From contig JBCCUL010000011.1 of NCBI GenBank assembly GCA_039197065.1, positions 124,001 through 188,000 of the forward strand: a stretch of DNA of 64,000 nt, in the 5' to 3' direction. Of this stretch, positions 53,491 through 61,636 are shown piece after piece. Below the pieces are notes generated by a model that ran no database searches, was not told the origin of the DNA, and was given only the letters and a program-made list of their open reading frames with translations. Positions within the stretch are counted from its first letter, which is position 1. Each line of letters starts with the position of its first letter. This stretch comes from JANQPX01 sp039197065 (GTDB lineage Bacteria; Pseudomonadota; Alphaproteobacteria; Geminicoccales; Geminicoccaceae). Made by a program: the position numbers and the translations under genes.

Positions 53491-55803
53491 ATGGCCACCG
53501 CTCTGAAGTTCGAAAAACCCAATGGCGAGATGAAATGGATCGGCACGCGTCCGGTACGCCCGGACGGCGTCGACAAGGTGACGGGGCGCGCCAAGTTCGG
53601 CGCGGATATGTCCCTCCCCGGCATGATCTTCGGCAAGGTGCTGCGCTCCCCTCACGCGCACGCTCGGATTAAGAGCATCGACACGTCGAAAGCCGAAGCG
53701 CTGCCCGGCGTCAAGGCGGTGGTTACGCGCAACGATTTTCAAGACATGCCGTCCGAGATTACGCCGGCCGGCGAGATGCTGATCAATTATCGGGACGTGA
53801 TGCGGAATGTGATGGCCAGGGACAAGGCGCTCTATGAAGGCCATGCCGTCGCCGCGGTCGCCGCGACCTCCAACAGCATCGCCCAGAAGGCCCTCGCCCT
53901 CATCGAGGTCGACTACGAGGTACTGCCCCACGTCATCGACGTGATGGATGCGATCAAGCCAGACGCGCCCGTTCTCCATGAGGACATGTTCACCGAAGGT
54001 GTCGAGCCGACACCGACCAAGGCCTCGAACGCGTCGAAGCGGGTCGAGTTCGCGATCGGCGATATCGAGAAAGGCTTTACCGAGGCCGATGTGATTGTCG
54101 AGCGCGTCTTCGACACCAAGCCGGTGCATCAGGCCTATATCGAGCCCCACGCCTGCCTCGCCAGCATGTCCGAGGACGGCCAGGCGGAGCTTTTTGTCTG
54201 CACCCAGGGGCATTTCATCGTGCGCACCCACTGCGCGCGGCTCCTCGGTATGGATGTCGCCAGCCTCAAGGTGACGGCCTCCGAGATCGGCGGCGGCTTC
54301 GGCGGCAAGACGGTGGTCTATCTCGAACCGGTCGCCCTGATGCTGTCCAAAAAGTCGAGAAAACCGGTCAAGATGCAGATGACGCGAGAAGAGGTGTTCA
54401 AGGCCTCAGGCCCCACCTCAGGCGCCCATATGCGCATCAAGATCGGGGCCTCCAAGGACGGCAGGATCACCGCGGGCGAGGCCGAACTTTACTACCAGGC
54501 CGGCGCCTTCCAGGGCGGACCGATCGGCCCCGGCGCCATGTGTGCCTACGCCCCCTATGACCTCGAAAACGTCAAGGTGATCGGCTTCGACATCGTCACC
54601 AACCGTCCGAAGGTGGCGGCCTATCGGGCGCCAGGTGCGCCGATCTCGGAATATGCGGTCGAGAGCGTGGTCGACGAAGTCGCCAAGAAACTCGGCATCG
54701 ATCCCATCGATTTCCGCCTGAAAAACGCCGCCAAGGAGGGCACACGCACAGCCTACGGGCCGAAGCTCGGCGCCGTCGGCCTAATCGAAACGCTGGAAGC
54801 GGCCAAAGCCCACGACCACTACAAAGCGCCACTCAAAGTCAACCATGATCATGGCATGGTCGGCCGTGGTACGGCCTCGGGCTTCTGGTTCAATATCGGC
54901 GGTGAGACCTCGACCACGATCAATGTGAATGAGGACGGCACGGTCACGCTGATCCAGGGCACGCCCGACATCGGCGGCTCGCGTGCGTCGAATGCGCTGA
55001 TGGCGGCGGAAGCTTTCGGAATCGACTACGACAAGATCAAGCCGATGGTCGGCGATACCTCGGCGCTCGGCTACACCTTCCTGACCGGCGGTTCCCGCGC
55101 GACCCTCGCCAACGGCGTGACCACGCGGGAAGCGGCCAACTCCGCGATCGCCGAGATGTGCAGGCGCGCCGCCAAGATCTGGGAGATCCCTGAGGACGCG
55201 GTGAAGTGGGAGAATGGTGCTGCCGTCCCGGCAGGTGACAACGCCGGCAAGTTCGAGCCCATGTCCATGGCCGAGATCGCCAAGATCGCCGGGAAGACCG
55301 GCGGGCCGATCGCCGGTCACGCGCATATCAACGTGCAGGGGGCCGGGCCAAGCTTCGGCACGCACATCGTCGACGTCGAGGTCGACAAGGAGACCGGCAA
55401 GGTCGACATCCTCCGCTACACCGTGATCCAGGACGCCGGCAAGGCTGTGCATCCCGCTTATGTCGAAGGCCAATACCAGGGCGGTGCGGTGCAGGGCATC
55501 GGCTGGGCGCTGAACGAGGAATATATCTACGGGGAGGACGGCAAGCTGCAGAACCCTGGCTTCCTCGACTACCGTATCCCCGTGGCCTCCGACGTCCCGA
55601 TGATCGACACGGTGATCGTCGAAAAGACCAATCCCAAACACCCCTATGGCGTGCGCGGCGTCGGCGAAACGCCGATCGTCCCACCCATGGCCGCAATCGC
55701 GAATGCGATCGAGCAGGCCACTGGCATCCGCTTCACCGAACTGCCGATGTCCCCGCCCAAAGTGCTGAAGGCGCTCGACGAGGATGCCGGCGGCACGGGC
55801 TAA
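53491..55803 (+). CDS. Molybdenum hydroxylase large (molybdopterin) subunit
   Basis: A 770-aa catalytic subunit of the xanthine dehydrogenase family. It begins with the RPVRPDGVDKVTGRAKFGAD region and KVLRSPHAHARIKSID; the cofactor-binding GGGFGGKT motif is near residue 270 and the catalytic Glu is E726 in YGVRGVGETPIVPP. The loop reads AAYRAPGAP, not AYRCSFR, so it is not a form I CO dehydrogenase. Substrates of relatives include purines, aldehydes and aromatic heterocycles; this one cannot be fixed. Nearby oxalurate genes make a purine a reasonable guess. A MoaD-like gene follows 3 bp later. Confidence 0.92.
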   Translation: MATALKFEKPNGEMKWIGTRPVRPDGVDKVTGRAKFGADMSLPGMIFGKVLRSPHAHARIKSIDTSKAEALPGVKAVVTRNDFQDMPSEITPAGEMLINYRDVMRNVMARDKALYEGHAVAAVAATSNSIAQKALALIEVDYEVLPHVIDVMDAIKPDAPVLHEDMFTEGVEPTPTKASNASKRVEFAIGDIEKGFTEADVIVERVFDTKPVHQAYIEPHACLASMSEDGQAELFVCTQGHFIVRTHCARLLGMDVASLKVTASEIGGGFGGKTVVYLEPVALMLSKKSRKPVKMQMTREEVFKASGPTSGAHMRIKIGASKDGRITAGEAELYYQAGAFQGGPIGPGAMCAYAPYDLENVKVIGFDIVTNRPKVAAYRAPGAPISEYAVESVVDEVAKKLGIDPIDFRLKNAAKEGTRTAYGPKLGAVGLIETLEAAKAHDHYKAPLKVNHDHGMVGRGTASGFWFNIGGETSTTINVNEDGTVTLIQGTPDIGGSRASNALMAAEAFGIDYDKIKPMVGDTSALGYTFLTGGSRATLANGVTTREAANSAIAEMCRRAAKIWEIPEDAVKWENGAAVPAGDNAGKFEPMSMAEIAKIAGKTGGPIAGHAHINVQGAGPSFGTHIVDVEVDKETGKVDILRYTVIQDAGKAVHPAYVEGQYQGGAVQGIGWALNEEYIYGEDGKLQNPGFLDYRIPVASDVPMIDTVIVEKTNPKHPYGVRGVGETPIVPPMAAIANAIEQATGIRFTELPMSPPKVLKALDEDAGGTG

Positions 55804-55806
55804 ACG

Positions 55807-56052
55807 ATGGCAAGGATCGTGCTAACCCGAGCGCTGCGCAAATTCGCCGAAGGCGAAGGCGAGTTCGAGCTCGACGTCGGCACGGTCCAGGCCCTCTTCC
55901 GCGAACTCGGCGAGCGCTACCCCGCCATGAAGCGCCATCTCGAAGAAGGTGTGGCCGTGGCTATAGATGGTCAGATCTACCAGGACGCCCTCTTCGAACC
56001 CATCCCCGAAGACAGCGAAGTCCACGTCATCCCCCAAATCGCCGGCGGGTGA
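55807..56052 (+). CDS. MoaD/ThiS-family small sulfur-carrier-like protein
   Basis: An 81-aa ubiquitin-fold protein ending in the Gly-Gly needed for thiocarboxylation (QIAGG*). It resembles MoaD, with VQALFRELGERYPAMKRHL and EDSEVHVIPQIAGG. The gene lies 3 bp after the molybdenum subunit and is clearly part of its operon, so it may supply sulfur to that enzyme's cofactor or act in molybdopterin synthesis for it. The main moaD/moaE pair is not in this window. Confidence 0.85.
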   Translation: MARIVLTRALRKFAEGEGEFELDVGTVQALFRELGERYPAMKRHLEEGVAVAIDGQIYQDALFEPIPEDSEVHVIPQIAGG

Positions 56053-56463
56053 ACGCAGCGCGTTCAGGCTGGACTCTGTGGGGGCGGTGGACGTGTTGTG
56101 ATTTGTTGGCGCGTGACTACTTCGATGTTAAAGATCTTCGCTGGCGACTACCACGTTATAGTTACGGGCTTGCTTCAGCTATGTGGCAGGAGTCGTCATC
56201 CAACTTGATGGCTACGCTCACCGGCGAAACTTGAGTGAACTATCGAGAAGCACCACTTCTCAAGACTGGTATGGCAAGCACCAGCAGCAGTAACTTCGAG
56301 AGGAAATTTTCGCAGATACTTTGCTGAACATATTAATTAATTAAATAGATGCGCTTAATTGGAAAAATGTAGAAATTAAAACTGAACTACATGAAACATT
56401 CTGGTCATTGAATTTGGTATTTGGAAATATTTTTACGTTATTTGTATTTAAAATTTTGATCTA
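56053..56463. other. AT-rich intergenic stretch without a supported gene
   Basis: After the MoaD-like gene the composition falls sharply to AT-rich, especially from about 56300, with runs such as TTAATTAATTAA near 56330. No open frame of note occurs. The stretch leads into the methyltransferase remnant. It looks like imported or decayed DNA. I saw no RNA or terminator that I could support. Confidence 0.5.
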
Positions 56464-56778
56464 ATGATCGCGCTCATTTTTTCTATGAATTCAAATGACA
56501 GATTCGACCTCGTTTTATCGTCTCATTTCCTGTTCCTGTACGATCATATATTCGATTTCGACTTCCATATCGATACAATGCAGGAAATGCTCAGGGTTGG
56601 GTCTGAGGTCCGTATTTTCCCACTGCTTGACCTCAGTGGTCGCTACTCTTCACTTGTTGACCCAGTTGCGGCCGGCATAACCGATCGAAATTTTCGGGTC
56701 TCTGTAGAAACCGTACCTTACGAGTTTCAACGAGGCGGAAATCAAATGATCCGGGTGCGCCAAACAAAAGAACGATGA
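56464..56778 (+). pseudogene. Remnant of a class I SAM-dependent methyltransferase (C-terminal piece)
   Basis: An open frame of 104 codons with DRFDLVLSSHFLFLYDHIFDFDFH, followed by MLRVGSEVRIFPLLDLSG and VPYEFQRGGNQMIRV. This matches the C-terminal third of a family of SAM-dependent methyltransferases (pattern FDLxLCSHFLFLY...LDxxFH...EVRIFPLL...PYEFQ.GGNQML). The N-terminal SAM-binding half is absent upstream in any frame, where the DNA is AT-rich and poor in coding sense. I therefore regard it as a 5'-truncated gene. A short expressed peptide is less likely. Confidence 0.6.
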
Positions 56779-56823
56779 ATAGCTCTGCTTCCGGTCCAAG
56801 AGAAACTATGGAAAGCTAGGCTC

Positions 56824-57435
56824 ATGACCTTCGAGACGTTGTTGCTCTTTTCCATCGCCTTTGACGTCGCAGCTGTGGTTCCCGGACCTGGGGTCCTAGC
56901 CGTGGTCGCGAGGGCGCTTGGTTCGGGCTTCTGGCCAGCAATGCCGATGGCCGTTGGGATGGTCTTGGGCGACCTGATTTTCCTGACACTCGTTGCGCTT
57001 GGCCTGGCCGCGATCGCGCAACAGCTTGGCGGGTTCTTCGCCGTGGTCAAATTCACCGGTGCGGCCTACCTGATATATCTCGGATATCGGATGTGGACGG
57101 CTCCCACCGAACAGGCGGCGATCGCTCCGGCGGCGGCATCAGGGCCGCTCAAGATGGGAGCCTTAGGGCTTATGGTGACCCTGAGCAATCCCAAGACTGT
57201 GCTCTTCTTTCTTGCATTGCTGCCGACGTTGATCGACATCAGGACGATCGATGTTACCTCTCTGATCGAACTCGGTATTATCATGGTGATCATCGATGTC
57301 GCCGTGTTGGCCGGCTACGCTGCGGCAGCAGCACGCACACGGCTTCTGTTCCTGTCGTCGCACCTACGCCAGAGGCTCAACCGCTGCGCGGGGGCAACCT
57401 TGATAAGCGCTGGCGGCGCCGTCGCGACAAGCTGA
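56824..57435 (+). CDS. LysE/RhtB-family amino acid exporter
   Basis: A 203-aa inner-membrane protein with about six hydrophobic segments. It has the family motif PGPGVLAVVARALGSGFWPAMPMAVGMVLGDL near residue 20, then LGYRMWTAP, and a second conserved part GLMVTLSNPKTVLFFLALLP. LysE/RhtB proteins export amino acids and related compounds. The ATG has no strong Shine-Dalgarno. It stands alone between the methyltransferase remnant and the end of prpE. Substrate unknown. Confidence 0.9.
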   Translation: MTFETLLLFSIAFDVAAVVPGPGVLAVVARALGSGFWPAMPMAVGMVLGDLIFLTLVALGLAAIAQQLGGFFAVVKFTGAAYLIYLGYRMWTAPTEQAAIAPAAASGPLKMGALGLMVTLSNPKTVLFFLALLPTLIDIRTIDVTSLIELGIIMVIIDVAVLAGYAAAAARTRLLFLSSHLRQRLNRCAGATLISAGGAVATS

Positions 57436-57510
57436 TCGCCGCTTGTTTCCACCTTGGGTCAAAAGCAGTAGTTTTGACTACCCGAAACGATACCCACGAA
57501 CCATCCTAAA

Positions 57511-57552
57511 CTTGGCCGCATACCGTCTCGCCAGGCTCCGACGGTCCGAGTC
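57511..57552 (+). repeat. Bipartite hairpin repeat, copy B
   Basis: CTTGGCCGCATACC (57511-57524), 16-nt spacer, ACGGTCCGAGTC (57541-57552). Its right end touches the prpE stop codon (57551-57553, read on the minus strand). Similarity to copy C continues beyond the arm for 23 bp (18 of 23 identical), so the element runs into the last prpE codons. The arms can form a hairpin. Same orientation and spacing as copies A and C. Confidence 0.65.
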
Positions 57553-59458
57553 AACGCTGTCCCGTGTCGGGACCGTAGCCGAGGGATTGGAGACCCTCCC
57601 TGATTTCGTCAAGGATGGTGGGGTCGTCGATGGTGGCGGGGGTTTTGTAGGGTTCGTTATCGGCGATTTTGACCATGGTGGCGCGGAGGATTTTGCCGGA
57701 GCGGGTTTTGGGGAGGCGGTCGACGATGGCGACGAGTTTGAAGGCGGCGACGGGGCCGATGTGTTCGCGGACGCGGCCGACGAGTTCTTTCTTGATCTCG
57801 TTGTGATCTTTGGTGCAGCCGGCGTTCAGGCAAACGAAGCCTAACGGGAGCTGGCCCTTGAGCTGGTCGATGACGCCGATGACGGCGCATTCGGCGACGT
57901 CTGGGTGGCCGGCGAGCACTTCTTCCATGCCGCCTGTGGAGAGGCGGTGGCCTGCGACATTGATGACGTCGTCGGTGCGCGCCATGATCGAGATGTAGCC
58001 GTCCTCGTCCTTGATGCCGGCATCACCGGTTTCGTAGTAGCCGGGGAAGGTGGCGAGGTAGGAGCGGACGAAGCGTTCGTCGGCGTTCCAAAGCGTCGGC
58101 AGCGTGCCGGGCGGAAGCGGCAGCTTGATGGCGATCGCGCCCAGTTCGCCGGGGCTGACCTCGTTACCGCCATCATCAAGGATGCGGATGTCGTAGCCGG
58201 GCATGGCGACGGTGGGTGAGCCGAGCTTGACGGGCATAAGCTCGATGCCGACAGGGTTGGCAGCGATCGAAAAGCCGGTTTCGGTCTGCCACCAGTGATC
58301 GATCACCGGCACGCCCAGCTGTTCCTGCGCCCATTCGATAGTGTCGGGATCGGCGCGTTCGCCGGCGAGGAACAGTGTCTTCAGGCAGCTGAGGTCGTAC
58401 TTCTTCACGAACTCGCCGTGCTGGTCCTCTCTCTTGATGGCCCGAAACGCGGTGGGGGCAGTGAACAGGACTTTGACATTGTGCTCCGAGATCACCCGCC
58501 AGAAGGTGCCGGCGTCGGGCGTCCCCACGGGCTTGCCTTCGAACACGATCGTTGTGCAGCCGTAGATCAGCGGCGCGTAGGTGATGTAGCTGTGGCCGAC
58601 GACCCAGCCAACGTCGGAGGCGGCCCAGTAGACGTCGCCGGGCTGGACGCCATAGATGTTCGACATGGTCCAGTTAAGCGCGACCATGTGGCCGGCGTTT
58701 GGGCGGACCACGCCCTTGGGCTGGCCGGTGGTGCCGGAGGTGTAGAGGATGTACAGCGGGTCGGCGCCGCCGACGGAGACACAGGCGGCGGGCTCGACGC
58801 CTTGCTGGGCAACAAACCATTCGATGTCGCGGCCTTCGATGAGCTCGGCCGGCGATTGTTCCCGCTGGAACATAAGGGTGAAGTCGGGCTTGTGCTCGGC
58901 AAGGTCGATCGCGCCATCCAGCATCGGCTTGTAGGCGACGACGCGGCCGGGCTCGATGCCGCAGGAGGCGGCAATCATCGCTTTGGGCTTGGCGTCGTCG
59001 ATGCGCACGGCCAGTTCATTCGCAGCGAAACCGCCGAAGACGACCGAGTGGATCGCGCCGATGCGCGCGCAGGCAAGCATGGCGACGACCGTCTCGGGGA
59101 TCATCGGCATGTAGATGATGACGCGATCGCCCTTCTCGATACCGCGAGCTTTGAGGGCGCCGCCGAGCCTGGCGACTAGATCCTTCAGCTCGGTGTAAGT
59201 GATCGTTCGTTTGGTGTCGGTGACCGGGCTGTCATAGATGATCGCTGCCTGATCGCCGCGGCCGGCTTCGACATGACGATCAACCGCGTTCCAGCAGGTG
59301 TTGCATTCGGCGTCCGCGAACCAGCGATAGAAGGGCGGGTTCGCATCGTCGAGGGCCTTGGTCGGCGGCTTGATCCAATCGATCGCCTCGGCCTGCTTCA
59401 TCCAGAAGGCTTCTGGGTCCTCCTGCCAGGATTTGTAGACCTCGGCGTACGTCGTCAT
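57551..59458 (-). CDS. prpE: Propionate--CoA ligase (acyl-CoA synthetase, PrpE type)
   Basis: A 635-aa AMP-forming acyl-CoA synthetase. The AMP-binding motif is LYILYTSGTTGQPKGVV, with WWQTETGF and the C-terminal catalytic lysine in LPKTRSGKILRATM. The N-terminal part YKSWQEDPEAFWMKQAEAIDWIKPP fits the acetyl/propionyl-CoA synthetase group. It sits before the methylmalonyl-CoA mutase and propionyl-CoA carboxylase genes, so propionate is the likeliest substrate, with acetate as the alternative. A GGAAGAA sequence precedes the ATG. Its last five codons overlap the extended homology of repeat copy B. Confidence 0.92.
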   Translation of the reverse strand: MTTYAEVYKSWQEDPEAFWMKQAEAIDWIKPPTKALDDANPPFYRWFADAECNTCWNAVDRHVEAGRGDQAAIIYDSPVTDTKRTITYTELKDLVARLGGALKARGIEKGDRVIIYMPMIPETVVAMLACARIGAIHSVVFGGFAANELAVRIDDAKPKAMIAASCGIEPGRVVAYKPMLDGAIDLAEHKPDFTLMFQREQSPAELIEGRDIEWFVAQQGVEPAACVSVGGADPLYILYTSGTTGQPKGVVRPNAGHMVALNWTMSNIYGVQPGDVYWAASDVGWVVGHSYITYAPLIYGCTTIVFEGKPVGTPDAGTFWRVISEHNVKVLFTAPTAFRAIKREDQHGEFVKKYDLSCLKTLFLAGERADPDTIEWAQEQLGVPVIDHWWQTETGFSIAANPVGIELMPVKLGSPTVAMPGYDIRILDDGGNEVSPGELGAIAIKLPLPPGTLPTLWNADERFVRSYLATFPGYYETGDAGIKDEDGYISIMARTDDVINVAGHRLSTGGMEEVLAGHPDVAECAVIGVIDQLKGQLPLGFVCLNAGCTKDHNEIKKELVGRVREHIGPVAAFKLVAIVDRLPKTRSGKILRATMVKIADNEPYKTPATIDDPTILDEIREGLQSLGYGPDTGQR

Positions 59459-59477
59459 ATCGTTCTTCCTGAAGCTC

Positions 59478-61628
59478 TTACTTGTTTAGCGTCTGGCCGT
59501 TGGCCAGGAGGTCGAGCACGGCGTCGACAGCGCTTAGAATGTTGGTGCCTGGGCCAAAGATCGCGCCGACGCCAGCTTCTGTCAAAAAGTCGTAGTCCTG
59601 CCGCGGGATGACGCCGCCGCAGACGACGTGGATATCGTCGCCGTCTTGCTCCTTGAGCGCCTGAATCAAGAGCGGCGCTAGCGTCTTGTGGCCGGCGGCC
59701 TGGGAGGAGACGCCGACGACGTGCACATCGTTTTCGATCGCCTGACGCGCGACCTCCTCCGGTGTCTGGAAGAGCGGGCCGATGTCGACGTCGAAGCCCA
59801 TATCGGCGAAGGCCGTGGCGATCACCTTGGAGCCGCGGTCATGGCCGTCCTGACCCATCTTAGCCACGAGAATGCGCGGCCGTCGGCCTTCGTGCTCGGC
59901 GAACGCGTCGACGCGTTTTCTGATAGCAGCGAACTGCTCGTCCTCGTCGAACATCGCGCCGAACACGCCGGAGACGGCCTGCACCTCGGCGCGGTGGCGG
60001 CCGAAGACCTTTTCCATGGCCATGGCGATCTCGCCAACGGTGGCGCGGGCACGGGCGGCATCGACGGCGCCCGCTAGAAGATTGCCCTCGCCTGTCTCGG
60101 CCATTTTTGTCAGGGCATCGAGCGCCTGCCGACAGGCGCTGGCATCACGTTCCGCGCGCGTGCGTTCGATGCGCGCGATCTGCGCTTCGCGCACGGCGGT
60201 GTTGTCGATCTCGAGGGTCTGGATGTCGTCTTCCTGCTCAGGACGGTATTTGTTGACGCCGACGATCACCTCCTCGCCGCGATCGATGCGCGCCTGGCGG
60301 CGGGTCGCCGCTTCCTCGATGCGGAGCTTGGGCATGCCGGAGGCGACGGCCTTGGTCATGCCGCCCAGTTCATCCACTTCTTCGATCAGCGCCCAGGCTT
60401 CCTTCGCGAGTTCATCGGTGAGCGCCTCGACATAATAAGAGCCGGCGAGCGGGTCGATGACGTTGGTGACGCCGGTCTCGTGCTGAAGGATGAGCTGGGT
60501 GTTTCTCGCGATGCGCGCGGAGAACTCGGTGGGCAGCGCGATCGCTTCGTCGAAGCTGTTGGTGTGCAGGGACTGGGTACCGCCGAGGGCTGCGGACATC
60601 GCTTCGAAGGCGGTGCGCACAACGTTGTTGTAGGGATCCTGCTCCTGGAGAGACACGCCTGACGTCTGGCAGTGTGTCCGAAGCATGGAGCTTTCCGGCT
60701 TCTTCGGATCGAACTCGGCCATGATCCGATGCCAGAGCAAGCGTGCTGCTCGTAACTTCGCCGCCTCCATAAAGAAATTCATGCCGATGCAGAAGAAGAA
60801 GGAGAGGCGCGGCGCGAAGGCATCGACATCCAGGCCCTTCGCGAGCGCGGCTTTTACATATTCCTTGCCGTCCGCAAGCGTGAACGCGAGTTCCTGCACC
60901 AGCGTCGCGCCCGCCTCCTGCATGTGATAGCCAGAGATCGAGATCGAGTTGAAGCGCGGCATGTGCTCTGCGGTGTAGCCGATGATGTCGGCGACGATGC
61001 GCATCGAGGGTTCGGGCGGGTAGATGTAGGTGTTCCGCACCATGAACTCTTTCAGGATGTCGTTCTGGATCGTGCCTGAGAGCTTCTCGGCAGGAACGCC
61101 CTGTTCCTCGCCGGCGACGATGAAGTTCGCGAGCACAGGAATGACCGCGCCGTTCATGGTCATGGAGACGGACATCTGATCGAGTGGAATGCCGTCGAAC
61201 AGGATCTTCATGTCCTCGACGCTGTCGATCGCCACACCGGCCTTGCCTACATCGCCGACCACGCGCGGGTGGTCGCTGTCATAGCCGCGATGGGTGGCGA
61301 GATCGAAGGCGACGGAGAGGCCTTTTTGACCGCCCGCCAGCCCTTTTCGGTAGAACGCGTTGCTCTCTTCTGCGGTCGAAAAACCGGCATATTGGCGGAT
61401 GGTCCAGGGGCGGCCGGCATACATGGTGGAGCGCGGCCCGCGCAGATAGGGCGCTTCACCTGGGAGGTTTTCCAAATGGTCGATGCCGCCAAGATCTGCG
61501 GACGTGTAGAGCGGCTTGACGGCGATGCCTTCGGGTGTTTGCCAAACGAGGTCGTCCGGCGAACGGCCCTTCCCTTCCTTCGTCGCCCGTTCCCGCCACG
61601 CATCGAGAGCTTTTTTTTGATCCGACAT
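59478..61628 (-). CDS. scpA: Methylmalonyl-CoA mutase, B12-dependent
   Basis: A 716-aa single-chain mutase converting (R)-methylmalonyl-CoA to succinyl-CoA. The barrel starts with RPWTIRQYAGFSTAEESNAFYRKGLAGGQ, followed by FDLATHRGYDSDHPRVVGDVGKAGVAIDS. The C-terminal B12 domain has KMGQDGHDRGSKVI with the cobalt-coordinating histidine (DxHxxG) and VVGVSSQAAGHKTL. ATG 61628 has TGAGG 7 nt upstream; a GTG four codons earlier is open. It lies 8 bp after pccA and 19 bp before prpE. It uses the coenzyme made by the B12 cluster in the same window. Confidence 0.96.
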   Translation of the reverse strand: MSDQKKALDAWRERATKEGKGRSPDDLVWQTPEGIAVKPLYTSADLGGIDHLENLPGEAPYLRGPRSTMYAGRPWTIRQYAGFSTAEESNAFYRKGLAGGQKGLSVAFDLATHRGYDSDHPRVVGDVGKAGVAIDSVEDMKILFDGIPLDQMSVSMTMNGAVIPVLANFIVAGEEQGVPAEKLSGTIQNDILKEFMVRNTYIYPPEPSMRIVADIIGYTAEHMPRFNSISISGYHMQEAGATLVQELAFTLADGKEYVKAALAKGLDVDAFAPRLSFFFCIGMNFFMEAAKLRAARLLWHRIMAEFDPKKPESSMLRTHCQTSGVSLQEQDPYNNVVRTAFEAMSAALGGTQSLHTNSFDEAIALPTEFSARIARNTQLILQHETGVTNVIDPLAGSYYVEALTDELAKEAWALIEEVDELGGMTKAVASGMPKLRIEEAATRRQARIDRGEEVIVGVNKYRPEQEDDIQTLEIDNTAVREAQIARIERTRAERDASACRQALDALTKMAETGEGNLLAGAVDAARARATVGEIAMAMEKVFGRHRAEVQAVSGVFGAMFDEDEQFAAIRKRVDAFAEHEGRRPRILVAKMGQDGHDRGSKVIATAFADMGFDVDIGPLFQTPEEVARQAIENDVHVVGVSSQAAGHKTLAPLLIQALKEQDGDDIHVVCGGVIPRQDYDFLTEAGVGAIFGPGTNILSAVDAVLDLLANGQTLNK

Positions 61629-61636
61629 GAGCGGCC

